From positions 1 through 16,938 of the forward strand of contig CAKPGC010000019.1 in assembly GCA_934154445.1 (NCBI GenBank): a stretch of DNA of 16,938 nucleotides. Direction: 5' to 3'. Numbering within the stretch: position 1 is the first letter of the stretch; each line of letters begins with the position of its first letter. The notes below the pieces were generated by a model. That model was not told the origin of the DNA, ran no database searches, and saw only the letters and a program-made list of their open reading frames with translations. Of this stretch, positions 6,903 through 15,238 are shown one piece after another. The translations under genes and the position numbers were made by a program. The stretch comes from an uncultured Clostridia bacterium (GTDB taxonomy: Bacteria; Bacillota; Clostridia; TANB77; CAG-508).

Positions 6903-8207
6903 TTATTTGCAAATTCCATAAATTGTTGGATTTTGTTCTATTTTGTTTTTTTCTATTTTTATAATATCCATGATTCTTTTTTTCGCAACATGTATTTTTT
7001 CCATGTCATTTGCATATATATAAGCCAAATTTTCACCTTCAGTTACTTCCTCAGCAACCTTTTTGCACAACTTTATACCAACTGTATAATCTATATCATC
7101 TTCTTTTCTTATTCTTCCGGCGCCTAAACTACATGCTGTTTTTCCTATTTCTTCAGCATTTATTTCTTGAATATATCCGCTTTTTTCTGCCTTTACGATT
7201 TCCATATATCTAGATTTCTCAAATTTATTTGTATCATTTAAATATGATATATCTCCTCCCTGATTCTGAACCATTTCAACAAATTTATTGAATGCTTTTC
7301 CATTATTAATATTTTCTATCATCTTCATTTTGTTTTCATCCAGATTATCTCCTAGTCCTGCTAATTTAATCATATATGCTCCCAATTCAAGCACTACTTC
7401 TTTTAAATCTTGTGGCATTATTCCTTTTAAAAATTCTATTGCTTCAATTACTTCCAAATTATTTCCGATTGAATATCCTAATGGTTCATCCATATTTGTT
7501 AAAATGCATACTGTTTCTCTATTAGCTAATTTTCCTATTTCTATCATTTCATTTGCGAGTTTTTGTGCATCTTGTTTGTTTTTCATAAATGCTCCGGATC
7601 CTACTGTTACATCTAAAACTATTTTTTCCGCTCCACTTGCTATTTTTTTGCTCATAATACTTGAAGCTATTAATGGTATACTTTCTACAGCTGAAATACT
7701 ATCTCTTAAAGCATATAGTTTTTTATCCGCTGGTGCTAAATTCATTGTTTGGGAAATCATACTTATTCCTATCTTTTCCACATTTTGTACAAAACTGTTC
7801 ATATCTATATCTGTTTTATATCCAGGTATTGATTGCATTTTGTCTACAGTTCCCCCTGTATATCCCAATCCTCTTCCAGACATTTTTGCTACAGGTACTC
7901 CTAGCGACGCAACTAATGGTAAAAGACAAATTGATACTTTATCTCCCACTCCACCTGTTGAATGTTTGTCAACTATTATCTTGTTTAATTTTGATAAGTC
8001 TAAAATTTCTCCAGAATTTGCCATGGCTAAAGTTAAATCAGTTGTCTCTTTTTTTGTCATGCCATTTAAATATATTGCCATTACCAATGCAGCAGCTTGA
8101 TAGTCTGCAATTTCTTCATTTACATATTTTGATATGAAATATTCAATTTCTTCTTTTGATAATTCTTTTTTATCTCTTTTTTTCTCTATAATTTCTAAAA
8201 TGTTCAT
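6903..8207 (-). CDS. pdp: Pyrimidine-nucleoside phosphorylase
   Basis: Catalyses phosphorolysis of thymidine, deoxyuridine and uridine to base plus (deoxy)ribose-1-phosphate in nucleoside salvage. The 434 residues match the Bacillus Pdp length (433). The family signature SGRGLGYTGGTVDKMQS (110-126) and the phosphate-binding KHSTGGVGDKVS (81-92) are intact. It could be called thymidine phosphorylase (deoA); length and Gram-positive context favour Pdp. A GGAAG site lies about 9 nt upstream of the ATG at 8205-8207. It is likely the first gene of a pdp-small membrane protein-cdaA transcript, divergent from a small plus-strand gene. No in-frame CGG is present. Confidence 0.94.
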   Translation of the reverse strand: MNILEIIEKKRDKKELSKEEIEYFISKYVNEEIADYQAAALVMAIYLNGMTKKETTDLTLAMANSGEILDLSKLNKIIVDKHSTGGVGDKVSICLLPLVASLGVPVAKMSGRGLGYTGGTVDKMQSIPGYKTDIDMNSFVQNVEKIGISMISQTMNLAPADKKLYALRDSISAVESIPLIASSIMSKKIASGAEKIVLDVTVGSGAFMKNKQDAQKLANEMIEIGKLANRETVCILTNMDEPLGYSIGNNLEVIEAIEFLKGIMPQDLKEVVLELGAYMIKLAGLGDNLDENKMKMIENINNGKAFNKFVEMVQNQGGDISYLNDTNKFEKSRYMEIVKAEKSGYIQEINAEEIGKTACSLGAGRIRKEDDIDYTVGIKLCKKVAEEVTEGENLAYIYANDMEKIHVAKKRIMDIIKIEKNKIEQNPTIYGICK

Positions 8208-8235
8208 TAACTTACTTCCTTATTCTTTTATTTTA

Positions 8236-8244
8236 TGTTATAAT
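8236..8244 (+). promoter_or_regulatory. Extended -10 promoter for the 46-aa small gene
   Basis: TGTTATAAT (8236-8244) is a perfect extended -10 element (TGn plus TATAAT), 31 nt before the ATG. The -35 position holds only a weak TTCCTT. Confidence 0.5.
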
Positions 8245-8275
8245 AGTCATATTCCAAAAAGGAGGAAAATTTATT

Positions 8276-8416
8276 ATGCGGTATTTTTTTGAACCCATTA
8301 AGTCATTGGCCATTATAATTTTGGTTTTATATGTATTATCATTCATATCTTCAGTTCTCTTAGATTTTTCTAATAGAAAAAAAAATAATTATGATAGCTA
8401 TGATGACAATTACTAA
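8276..8416 (+). CDS. Small single-pass membrane protein (46 aa)
   Basis: The ORF encodes 46 residues beginning MRYFFEPIKS, then a hydrophobic helix (LAIIILVLYVLSFISSVLL) and a short Asn/Asp/Tyr-rich tail. Support comes from an extended -10 promoter, a GGAGG site (8261-8265) about 10 nt before the ATG, and a terminator just downstream. Together these make a complete monocistronic unit in a minus-strand neighbourhood. Codon 2 is CGG, followed by T; it is the only in-frame CGG in the window that does not need a frame change. Function unknown; it could be a regulatory membrane microprotein or a type I toxin-like peptide, though no antisense RNA is evident. Confidence 0.65.
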   Translation: MRYFFEPIKSLAIIILVLYVLSFISSVLLDFSNRKKNNYDSYDDNY

Positions 8417-8432
8417 AAAAATTCCGAAGAAG

Positions 8433-8457
8433 GCACTGGTGTTTTCCAGTGCTTTTT
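8433..8457 (+). terminator. Terminator of the 46-aa small gene
   Basis: GCACTGG (8433-8439) pairs with CCAGTGC (8446-8452) around a 6-nt loop, followed by TTTTT. The rnhB stop lies just beyond on the other strand, so the hairpin may also help end rnhB. Confidence 0.75.
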
Positions 8458-8459
8458 AT

Positions 8460-9086
8460 TTATACAAAATTTTTAGTAAAGCTTATTCTATGTATTGGAC
8501 ATAATCCATATTCTTTAATTGCTGCAATATGTTTTGCAGTACCATATCCTTTGTGTTGAACAAAACCATATTGTGGATAAACATTATCCCACTCTCTCAT
8601 AATTCTGTCCCTTGTAACTTTTGCAATTATTGATGCTGCAGCAATGGAATAGCATTTAGCATCTCCTTTTATTATAGATTCATATTTTATTCCATCTGTA
8701 TCAATATGTTGAAGTGCATCTATTATTATTAAGTCTGGTCTTACATCAAGCCCTTTCACAACACTGGTTACCCCTTGTTTTGTTGCATTTAATATATTGA
8801 TTTCATCTATTACATCTTGTCCAATTATTGCAACAGAATAGCTTATTGCTTCTTCTATTATTTCGTCATATAATAACTCTCTTTTCTTTTCAGAAACTTT
8901 TTTAGAATCATTTACTCCTTCTATCATTGAATCTCGTGGCATTATTACACCTGCTACCACAACAGGTCCAGCTAATGGTCCTCTTCCAGCTTCATCTATT
9001 CCACATATATTTTCAAAACCATCTTGGTGTAATTTTTTCTCTATTTCTTTTAAACTTGTTAGTCTATTTAGTTCTTTTTCTTTCAT
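8460..9086 (-). CDS. rnhB: Ribonuclease HII
   Basis: Removes ribonucleotides embedded in DNA and RNA from RNA-DNA hybrids. The 208-residue protein shows the RNase HII core GIDEAGRGPLAGPVV (Asp31, Glu32), a third acidic residue in IIDALQ (Asp123) and the KGDAKCYSIAAASIIAKVTR block (Asp142). The GYGTAKH motif follows. GGAAA lies 6 nt upstream of the ATG. It starts 18 nt after the stop of the pilin-like gene, so the two are probably cotranscribed. Confidence 0.96.
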   Translation of the reverse strand: MKEKELNRLTSLKEIEKKLHQDGFENICGIDEAGRGPLAGPVVVAGVIMPRDSMIEGVNDSKKVSEKKRELLYDEIIEEAISYSVAIIGQDVIDEINILNATKQGVTSVVKGLDVRPDLIIIDALQHIDTDGIKYESIIKGDAKCYSIAAASIIAKVTRDRIMREWDNVYPQYGFVQHKGYGTAKHIAAIKEYGLCPIHRISFTKNFV

Positions 9087-9104
9087 TCTATTTCCTTCTT
9101 CGTA

Positions 9105-9656
9105 TTATAAATCTATATTTAAATTTTGTATTTCACCTAAAGAATATAATTGCTTTCCATCCTTCTCAATTCCTTGTGTATTGTACACTTCTATTTCTAC
9201 ATTTGGTATATCATATTTTATGATATAACATCCATTTTTCTCATCTAATTTTACCTTTGAAATTCCCATATCTTTTAAATCAGCTTCACTTAATTCATAA
9301 TAATATCTATACTCTGCGTTATCCTTTGTTATAGTATCTTGTGTTATTCCCATGTTTTGATTAAATATATTATAGTCTGTTAGCTCTTTACCTTTTAATT
9401 CTTCTTTTGCTGTTTTTACTCTATTTTCTTTTTCTTCATCTGTTAACTTGTCAAAATTAGTTCCTAATTTAAAATTGGCATTTTCTACGTATTCTTTTCC
9501 TTTTGCTTTTATTAATAGCATATTTGTTTTTATATTTTCTAGTTCTGATGACTTTATGATTTTGTTTCCTGCCCCTACTGATATCCCCGCTATTATTAAT
9601 AATAATATTATTGTGATGATTAGTGTTACCATTGTTATTCCTTTGTTACTTTTCAT
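9105..9656 (-). CDS. Pilin-like protein with type IV N-terminal helix
   Basis: A 183-residue exported protein with a class III (prepilin-type) N-terminus. The short basic MKSNKG is followed by the hydrophobic helix ITMVTLIITIILLLIIAG, with the likely prepilin-peptidase cut after Gly6. The usual Glu at position +5 is Thr here, as in a number of atypical clostridial pseudopilin-like proteins. The remainder is hydrophilic, with no recognised domain. GGAGG (9664-9668) lies 7 nt upstream. No assembly ATPase, prepilin peptidase or other pilins are nearby. It precedes rnhB by 18 nt. Function unknown; it may be a minor or orphan pseudopilin. Confidence 0.75.
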   Translation of the reverse strand: MKSNKGITMVTLIITIILLLIIAGISVGAGNKIIKSSELENIKTNMLLIKAKGKEYVENANFKLGTNFDKLTDEEKENRVKTAKEELKGKELTDYNIFNQNMGITQDTITKDNAEYRYYYELSEADLKDMGISKVKLDEKNGCYIIKYDIPNVEIEVYNTQGIEKDGKQLYSLGEIQNLNIDL

Positions 9657-9764
9657 TTATATTCCTCCGTTTCAAATTTACTATTATTATATCAATTCGT
9701 ATTTGTTTTTTCAATAATTCACCTAAAAAAAGAAAATTACATTTACTCTTATCTTTTACATTTT

Positions 9765-9784
9765 TTTCACAAAGATTTCACAAA
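9765..9784 (+). promoter_or_regulatory. Direct repeat upstream of htrA promoter
   Basis: Two exact copies of TTTCACAAA (9765-9773 and 9776-9784) are spaced 11 nt start to start, one helical turn, just before the probable -35. This layout is typical of OmpR-family response regulators. CssR, which controls htrA in Bacillus, is a candidate by analogy only. Confidence 0.45.
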
Positions 9785-9788
9785 TATA

Positions 9789-9818
9789 TTGTATTCTAGT
9801 ATAGTATTAGGATATTAT
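9789..9818 (+). promoter_or_regulatory. Possible htrA promoter
   Basis: TTGTAT (9789-9794) and TATTAT (9813-9818) are separated by 18 nt, about 40 nt upstream of the htrA ATG. The region is so A+T-rich that alternatives exist. Confidence 0.35.
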
Positions 9819-9858
9819 ATACATATAATATTAATAAAATTTTAGGAGGCAAATATAT

Positions 9859-11109
9859 ATGGAAGAAAACGAAAAAAATGAATCAAAATTCAAGGCTATT
9901 CCGGTAACTGGTTCAACCTCTTACAGTAAATCACAAAAAAATGATTCTGGGTTTGGTAGAAGTGTATTATTACCATTTACAAGTGGAATTGTTGGATGTG
10001 CGGTTGTAATAGGAACATGTTTTGGAATTCCATCAATAAGAACAAAAATAATAGGAAACACTACCTCTTCAATAAGTACTACAAATAATAATTCTACACA
10101 GTCAAACGGGTATGTTGAACAAATATCTTTAAGTAATTATTCAGATACAGCTGTATATGCTGCAAATAAAATATTACCATCTATAGTTGGAATAAAAATT
10201 GAATATACTATAAATGCTACTTCTTTTTTCGGAAGAACTGGTACGTCAACTGCAACCGCTTCTGGTTCCGGAATTATAATTAGTGATGATGGTTATATTC
10301 TAACAAACAATCATGTTGTGTCTTCAAGTTCTTCTGAATCAAGTTCATATTATCAAATATCAGAAGCAACTAAGATTTCTGTTACACTATTTAACGATGA
10401 AACAGAATATGAAGCAAAGATAATTGGTAAAGACGAACAAACAGATTTAGCTGTTATAAAGATTGAAAAGACTGGTTTAACAAAAGCTGAATTTGCAGAT
10501 TCAGATAATGTAAAAGTTGGTGAATTTGCAATGGCTGTTGGTAATCCTGTAAATATGACAAGTACTGTAACAACTGGTATTGTTAGTGCTGTTAATAGAA
10601 AAATTACAGACTCAGATGGTAAAACATATAAATGTATTCAAACTGATGCTGCAATAAACTCTGGTAATAGTGGTGGTGCTTTAGTTAATAGCGAAGGTAA
10701 AGTTATAGGAATTAATACTTTAAAATTATCTGGTACAGGTATTGAGGGTATAGGTTTTGCAATTCCAATTAATTCTACCACAGATGTTACTTCTCAATTA
10801 ATTCAATATAGCAAAGTAAAAAGACCTTACATCGGTATTTCCGGAATTGATTTAGATGAGGCTACTGCTAAGAACTACAATTTAGTTGTTGGTGTTTATG
10901 TTAAATCTGTAGAAGATTTTTCTTCCGCTGAAAAAGGTGGGTTAAAATCTGGTGATGTAATAATTGAAGCAGATGGAAAATCTATAACATCAATGGATGA
11001 ATTAAATGAAGTTAAAAATTCTCATCAAATTGGAGATGAAATGAAATTAAAAATTAACAGAAATGGTAGTGAAAAGGAAATTACTATAACATTAGGTGAA
11101 CAACCTTAA
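9859..11109 (+). CDS. htrA: HtrA/DegP-like membrane-anchored serine protease
   Basis: Surface quality-control protease that degrades misfolded exported proteins. A cytosolic, charged N-terminus (about 1-35) leads into one membrane anchor (about 36-58) and a Ser/Thr/Asn-rich linker. The trypsin-like domain has the complete triad His152 (TNNHVV), Asp196 (TDLAVIK) and Ser271 (GNSGGAL). One PDZ domain follows (about 322-414, with the carboxylate-binding YIGI loop near its start). The 416-residue length and topology match Bacillus HtrA/HtrB. AGGAGG lies 9 nt before the ATG. Two-component-style direct repeats precede the promoter. A bidirectional terminator lies downstream. Confidence 0.95.
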   Translation: MEENEKNESKFKAIPVTGSTSYSKSQKNDSGFGRSVLLPFTSGIVGCAVVIGTCFGIPSIRTKIIGNTTSSISTTNNNSTQSNGYVEQISLSNYSDTAVYAANKILPSIVGIKIEYTINATSFFGRTGTSTATASGSGIIISDDGYILTNNHVVSSSSSESSSYYQISEATKISVTLFNDETEYEAKIIGKDEQTDLAVIKIEKTGLTKAEFADSDNVKVGEFAMAVGNPVNMTSTVTTGIVSAVNRKITDSDGKTYKCIQTDAAINSGNSGGALVNSEGKVIGINTLKLSGTGIEGIGFAIPINSTTDVTSQLIQYSKVKRPYIGISGIDLDEATAKNYNLVVGVYVKSVEDFSSAEKGGLKSGDVIIEADGKSITSMDELNEVKNSHQIGDEMKLKINRNGSEKEITITLGEQP

Positions 11110-11159
11110 TAATTTCACTTTTAATTCACACAATGGACAAATTTTATTATTATAATACA

Positions 11160-11247
11160 GTCATAGTCAGATGAGAACTGACTAAAATTGAAAAACATCC
11201 CCTTTTATTTTCAAAAAAGAAACTAGTTTTTAAACTAGTTTCTTTTT
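11160..11247 (+). ncRNA. Candidate small RNA with C-rich loop
   Basis: A TATAAT (11151-11156) would start an RNA near 11162. The predicted RNA has a 7-bp hairpin (TAGTCAG 11164-11170 with CTGACTA 11178-11184). A second stem follows (TTGAAAA 11188-11194 with TTTTCAA 11208-11214), whose 13-nt loop shows CATCCCC. The htrA terminator then ends it. C-rich loops that pair with Shine-Dalgarno sequences are known in Gram-positive small RNAs. No good -35 is visible, so this could instead be the htrA 3' UTR. Confidence 0.35.
11214..11247. terminator. Bidirectional terminator between htrA and DUF3298-like gene
   Basis: A perfect 16-bp inverted repeat (11214-11229 with 11232-11247), with A-run and T-run ends on opposite sides, suits termination of both converging transcripts. 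Confidence 0.75.
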
Positions 11248-11248
11248 A

Positions 11249-12097
11249 TTATATTACAATTAAATCCATTTCACTTGTTATTTCTTCATTTCCATAAGCA
11301 AATATAATATAAAGATTATTATTGTATATGAAATAATTTTCAATATTTTCTATTTTATAAATTTTGCTATTTAAGTCTCTAGAAAAAACATCATATCCCA
11401 AATCAATTAAATCTTTTGCTTTCTTTTGTTCTTCTTTTATATCTTCATTTATTTTATTTTGAACTTCATTTTTATTTAAATCATATATTTTTAAAACTTC
11501 TTCTAAAGTTAGTTCTTTGTCTTCTTCTAAATTAAAATTAAAAGTTTGAATTATTATTCTTTGTGCTACTGATCCTTGTTTTAAATCTGAATATAATATT
11601 AATGATAATATGCCATTTTCTATACTAGCCTTATATTTTACTGTATATATAGTATTTCTATCGTTATCATTTATTATTTCTTCTGCTTTTTTTTCAAATG
11701 TATCAGATATCTCTTGATTAAACTTTTGTACTTCACTGTTTTTTATATTTATATAAGGTAAATTTACATCTATTTCATGTTTATCAGTTTTTTCTTCTTT
11801 ATTATAGTTTGTGAATACGATTTTTTGATCTCCATCTTTTTTTAGTTTTGCATAATTTCCTTTTTCTTCTATTTGGTTATCAAATATAGTTTCAAAGCTA
11901 GCTTTTAACTCATTTTCTTCTTGCTCTGTCTTTTTAACTAACTTGTTTATTCCAAATATATTATTCACTATATTGTCTCCTAAAACCTGAATTGCAATCA
12001 CTACAACTATTGCCAAAATACATACAATTAGTGCAATTATATATATTGTTATAGTTTTCTTATTCATTTTTTCTTTTTCTGGAAGTGTAACATTCAT
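11249..12097 (-). CDS. Membrane-anchored DUF3298-like extracytoplasmic protein
   Basis: A 282-residue protein with a short cytosolic N-terminus, one membrane helix (about 14-39, TITIYIIALIVCILAIVVVI) and a charged extracytoplasmic region. The region around residues 105-225 resembles the DUF4163/DUF3298 module of PdaC- and RsiV-like proteins: an initial strand DVNLPYINI, a central VKYKASIENGILSLILYSD, then FNFNLEEDKELTLEEVLK. No deacetylase domain follows, so it is not PdaC itself. GGAG lies 7 nt upstream of the ATG. Possible roles include cell-envelope binding or signalling; none is demonstrated. Confidence 0.65.
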   Translation of the reverse strand: MNVTLPEKEKMNKKTITIYIIALIVCILAIVVVIAIQVLGDNIVNNIFGINKLVKKTEQEENELKASFETIFDNQIEEKGNYAKLKKDGDQKIVFTNYNKEEKTDKHEIDVNLPYINIKNSEVQKFNQEISDTFEKKAEEIINDNDRNTIYTVKYKASIENGILSLILYSDLKQGSVAQRIIIQTFNFNLEEDKELTLEEVLKIYDLNKNEVQNKINEDIKEEQKKAKDLIDLGYDVFSRDLNSKIYKIENIENYFIYNNNLYIIFAYGNEEITSEMDLIVI

Positions 12098-12148
12098 ATT
12101 TTTTCTCCTATTAACAAATATAATTATAGTATACCATTTTTATAAATT

Positions 12149-12168
12149 ATAGTCAAACATTTGACTAT
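12149..12168. promoter_or_regulatory. Palindromic operator overlapping the -35 of the ClpE-like gene
   Basis: ATAGTCAAA (12149-12157), CA, TTTGACTAT (12160-12168) form perfect 9-bp arms. The right arm contains the -35 hexamer TTGACT, so a bound repressor would block transcription. The half-site AGTCAAA resembles the CtsR heptamer, but CtsR sites are direct repeats whereas this is inverted. Confidence 0.6.
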
Positions 12169-12189
12169 TTAACAGTTTTGAGGTATTAT
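12161..12189 (+). promoter_or_regulatory. Sigma-A promoter of the ClpE-like gene
   Basis: TTGACT (12161-12166) and TATTAT (12184-12189) are spaced exactly 17 nt. The ATG follows about 40 nt later. Confidence 0.65.
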
Positions 12190-12229
12190 ATATAATATTT
12201 AAATATAAGAAGTGAGGAATTATAAAGTT

Positions 12230-14602
12230 ATGATATGTTCAGAATGTAAGAAAAATCCAGCAATACTTTTTTATGAAAAAATAGATAACGGAAAAAGCAC
12301 TATGGAAGGATTATGTTATGATTGTGCTAAGAAAAAAGGAATAAATGTAACCGAAGTATTAGCTAAACAACAAGATGTTTTATCTAAAGATAAAATAAAT
12401 TTGGCAGATATGAATAAACAATTGGAAACAATATTTAAAGATTTTGCAGAAAATCTTGATATTAATAATCTAGGAAATATAGAAGGTGCTATTACTTTTG
12501 GTGATTTAGGTGATGATGAAGATGGTGATTCAAATTTTGATGAAGATCACCCTAAAATTGCAGGAGCTGCTATACCCTTAGGTTCTATATTTTCAAATAT
12601 GTTTTCACGCGACAAACAATCATCTCAAGATAATACTGATTCTGAAAAGAAGAAGGTTAAAGCTGATAAAAAGAAAGACAATAAACAAAGCAAAAAGAAA
12701 AAATATCTTGATACTTATGGTACTAACTTAACAAATAAAGCTAAGAATAATCAATTAGATATTGTTATTGGAAGAGATAAGGAAATTCAAAGAATTATTC
12801 AAATATTAAATAGACGTTCAAAAAATAACCCTTGTTTAATCGGTGAGCCTGGTGTTGGAAAAACAGCTATTGCTCAAGGTTTAGCAATTAAAATTGCAAA
12901 TCAAAATGTCCCAGCAAAACTCTTAAACAAAGAAGTTTATCTATTAGATATGACAGCGGTAATTGCTGGTACACAATTTAGAGGACAATTTGAATCAAGA
13001 ATGAAAGGTATTATAGACGAATGTAAAGAATATGGTAATATTATCTTAGTTATTGATGAAATTCATAATATTATTGGTGCTGGTGATGGTGAACATTCTA
13101 TGAATGCAGCAAATATTTTAAAACCAGCTCTATCTAACGGGGAAATTCAACTAATTGGAACTACAACTTTAACAGAATATAGAAAATATATTGAAAAAGA
13201 TTCTGCTTTAGAAAGAAGATTCCAACAAGTCTTGGTTGAAGAACCTAATATTGAAGATTCTATTGGTATTTTAGATGGAATTAAAAAATATTATGAAGAA
13301 TATCATAATGTTAAGATATCAACAGATGTAATTAAACAAGCCGTTATAATGTCAGAAAAATATATACATGATAGATTTTTACCAGATAAAGCAATTGATA
13401 TTCTTGATGAAGCTTGTTCTAGAATAAATTTAGAAAACAAAGATTTATTTAAATTAGAAGTATTAAAAAAAGAATTGGCTCAAGTTCAAGCTGAAAAAGA
13501 AGAAGTTGCTCAGGCTGATACTACTGAAGATTACCAAAAAGCCGCTGATTTAAAAACACGTGAATGCCAAATTTTAGAAGATATTGATAAATTAAATAAA
13601 AAAATGAAACCAAAAAATCTTACTATACAAGATATTGCTACAGTTATAGAAAGTTGGACTAAAATCCCTGTTAAAAAAATTACAGAAGCAGAAACTCAAA
13701 AACTATTAAATCTAGAAACTAATCTTCATAAAAGAGTAATTGGTCAAGAAGAAGCTGTTAACAGTGTTTCTAGAGCTATTAGAAGAAATCGAGCAGGTCT
13801 TCAAAGTGAAAAAAGACCACCATCATTTATATTTGTCGGTCCAACAGGTGTTGGTAAAACAGAACTTGCAAAGTCTTTAGCTTATGAGATGTTTGGTTCA
13901 GAAGATTCTATTATAAGAATAGATATGTCTGAATATATGGAAAGCCATTCTACATCAAAACTAATAGGTGCACCTCCAGGATATGTTGGATATGATGATG
14001 CGGGACAATTAACTGAAAAAGTTAAAAGAAAACCTTACTCAATTATTCTTTTAGATGAAATTGAAAAAGCTCATCCAGATGTATTTAATATTTTATTGCA
14101 AGTTTTAGATGATGGAAAACTTACAGATTCTCAAGGAAATACTGTAAGCTTTGCAAATACAATTATAATTATGACTTCAAATGCTGGTTCAAATCTAAAT
14201 AATAATTCAATTGGTTTTGGAAAGCAAACAGTTGATAAATCCAAAATTGAGGATAGTTTAAAAGAAGTATTTAGACCTGAATTTTTAAATAGAGTTGACG
14301 AAATAATTGTATTTAATTCCCTACAAAAAGATGAATTATTACAAATTGTTGACTTGATGCTTAAAGATACTATTAAAGCTTTAAAACAAAAAGATATTTC
14401 TTTTGAAATATCTGATGAAGCTAAACAATTTATATTAGATAAAGGTACTAATATAAAATTCGGGGCAAGACCTTTAAGAAGAGCTATTCAAAAATATATA
14501 GAAGATGAAATAGCAGAAATGATCCTTCGCATGGAAGTTGTTGAAGGTCAAACTGTCAAAGTAGAATTGGAAGATAACAAATTAGTTTTTAGGATTGTTT
14601 AA
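12230..14602 (+). CDS. ATP-dependent Clp protease ATP-binding subunit, ClpE-like
   Basis: A 790-residue HSP100 unfoldase. Instead of a Clp N-domain it starts with a four-Cys zinc finger (Cys3, Cys6, Cys29, Cys32), as in ClpE. A linker of about 130 residues follows, acidic and then very Lys-rich. The first AAA domain has Walker A GEPGVGKT (205-212) and LVIDEIHNI as Walker B. A short UVR-like coiled middle segment (EDYQKAADLKTRECQ) precedes the second AAA domain, Walker A GPTGVGKT (537-544). IGF (661-663) sits where the ClpP-docking loop lies, so it probably feeds ClpP. A GTG at 12212 is also in frame, but the ATG places the first Cys as expected for the family; its GAGG site is 12 nt away. The promoter is covered by a palindrome, suggesting stress-responsive repression. 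pgsA follows 35 nt downstream. Confidence 0.92.
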   Translation: MICSECKKNPAILFYEKIDNGKSTMEGLCYDCAKKKGINVTEVLAKQQDVLSKDKINLADMNKQLETIFKDFAENLDINNLGNIEGAITFGDLGDDEDGDSNFDEDHPKIAGAAIPLGSIFSNMFSRDKQSSQDNTDSEKKKVKADKKKDNKQSKKKKYLDTYGTNLTNKAKNNQLDIVIGRDKEIQRIIQILNRRSKNNPCLIGEPGVGKTAIAQGLAIKIANQNVPAKLLNKEVYLLDMTAVIAGTQFRGQFESRMKGIIDECKEYGNIILVIDEIHNIIGAGDGEHSMNAANILKPALSNGEIQLIGTTTLTEYRKYIEKDSALERRFQQVLVEEPNIEDSIGILDGIKKYYEEYHNVKISTDVIKQAVIMSEKYIHDRFLPDKAIDILDEACSRINLENKDLFKLEVLKKELAQVQAEKEEVAQADTTEDYQKAADLKTRECQILEDIDKLNKKMKPKNLTIQDIATVIESWTKIPVKKITEAETQKLLNLETNLHKRVIGQEEAVNSVSRAIRRNRAGLQSEKRPPSFIFVGPTGVGKTELAKSLAYEMFGSEDSIIRIDMSEYMESHSTSKLIGAPPGYVGYDDAGQLTEKVKRKPYSIILLDEIEKAHPDVFNILLQVLDDGKLTDSQGNTVSFANTIIIMTSNAGSNLNNNSIGFGKQTVDKSKIEDSLKEVFRPEFLNRVDEIIVFNSLQKDELLQIVDLMLKDTIKALKQKDISFEISDEAKQFILDKGTNIKFGARPLRRAIQKYIEDEIAEMILRMEVVEGQTVKVELEDNKLVFRIV

Positions 14603-14637
14603 ATTCTCGAACAATAAGTAAAAAGAAAGGGGAAAAA

Positions 14638-15225
14638 ATGTTAAAGCATATACCAAATATATTAACCATATTAAGATTTATATTTATACCAATAATTTTA
14701 TATTTTATTTTTACAGGAAACTATATTCTTGGAATTATATTTTTTACAATTTCGGGAATAACTGATGTCCTAGATGGATTTATTGCAAGAAAGTTTAATT
14801 TAGTATCAAACTTTGGTAAATTAATGGACCCACTAGCAGATAAATTAACTCAAATATCAGTACTTGCTTCTTTGGTTACTGTAAATATTATTCCATTCTG
14901 GATACTTGTAATAGTTATACTAAAAGAATTACTAATGATTGTAGGAGCATCTTTCCTTTATGGAAAAAATGTTGTTGTTTATAGCAAATGGTATGGTAAA
15001 TTGGCTACAGTTTTGTTTTATTTAGCAATTGTTATATCTTTAATTACTAAACAACTTAGCCTTACAGGTTTTTGGCGTAATTTTGATTTAGTAATTTATT
15101 GTATAGCTTTAACTTGTACAATTTTTTCACTTATTATGTATATTAAGTGCTTATACCAAGGTGGTTTTATTAAAAAAAGTGATTTAAATGCTGAAAATAA
15201 AAATGCTATTAGTCAAAAAAAATAA
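14638..15225 (+). CDS. pgsA: CDP-diacylglycerol--glycerol-3-phosphate 3-phosphatidyltransferase
   Basis: Makes phosphatidylglycerol phosphate from CDP-diacylglycerol and glycerol-3-phosphate at the membrane. The 195-residue protein carries the complete CDP-alcohol phosphotransferase motif D-x2-DG-x2-AR-x8-G-x3-D-x3-D (Asp43, Asp46, Asp64, Asp68) and about five membrane helices. The N-terminus MLKHIPNILTILRF is typical of PgsA. AAAGGGG lies 5 nt before the ATG. It lies 35 nt after the ClpE-like gene, so it is probably cotranscribed with it. A terminator follows. Confidence 0.94.
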   Translation: MLKHIPNILTILRFIFIPIILYFIFTGNYILGIIFFTISGITDVLDGFIARKFNLVSNFGKLMDPLADKLTQISVLASLVTVNIIPFWILVIVILKELLMIVGASFLYGKNVVVYSKWYGKLATVLFYLAIVISLITKQLSLTGFWRNFDLVIYCIALTCTIFSLIMYIKCLYQGGFIKKSDLNAENKNAISQKK

Positions 15226-15238
15226 TCTAATATATTGT

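Noticed and set aside
7288..8100. 270-residue plus-strand ORF
   Set aside because: Opposite-strand shadow of pdp; no ribosome site and no recognisable domain.
12149..12168. A standard CtsR operator
   Set aside because: CtsR sites are direct heptamer repeats with a 3-nt gap; here the half-sites are inverted.
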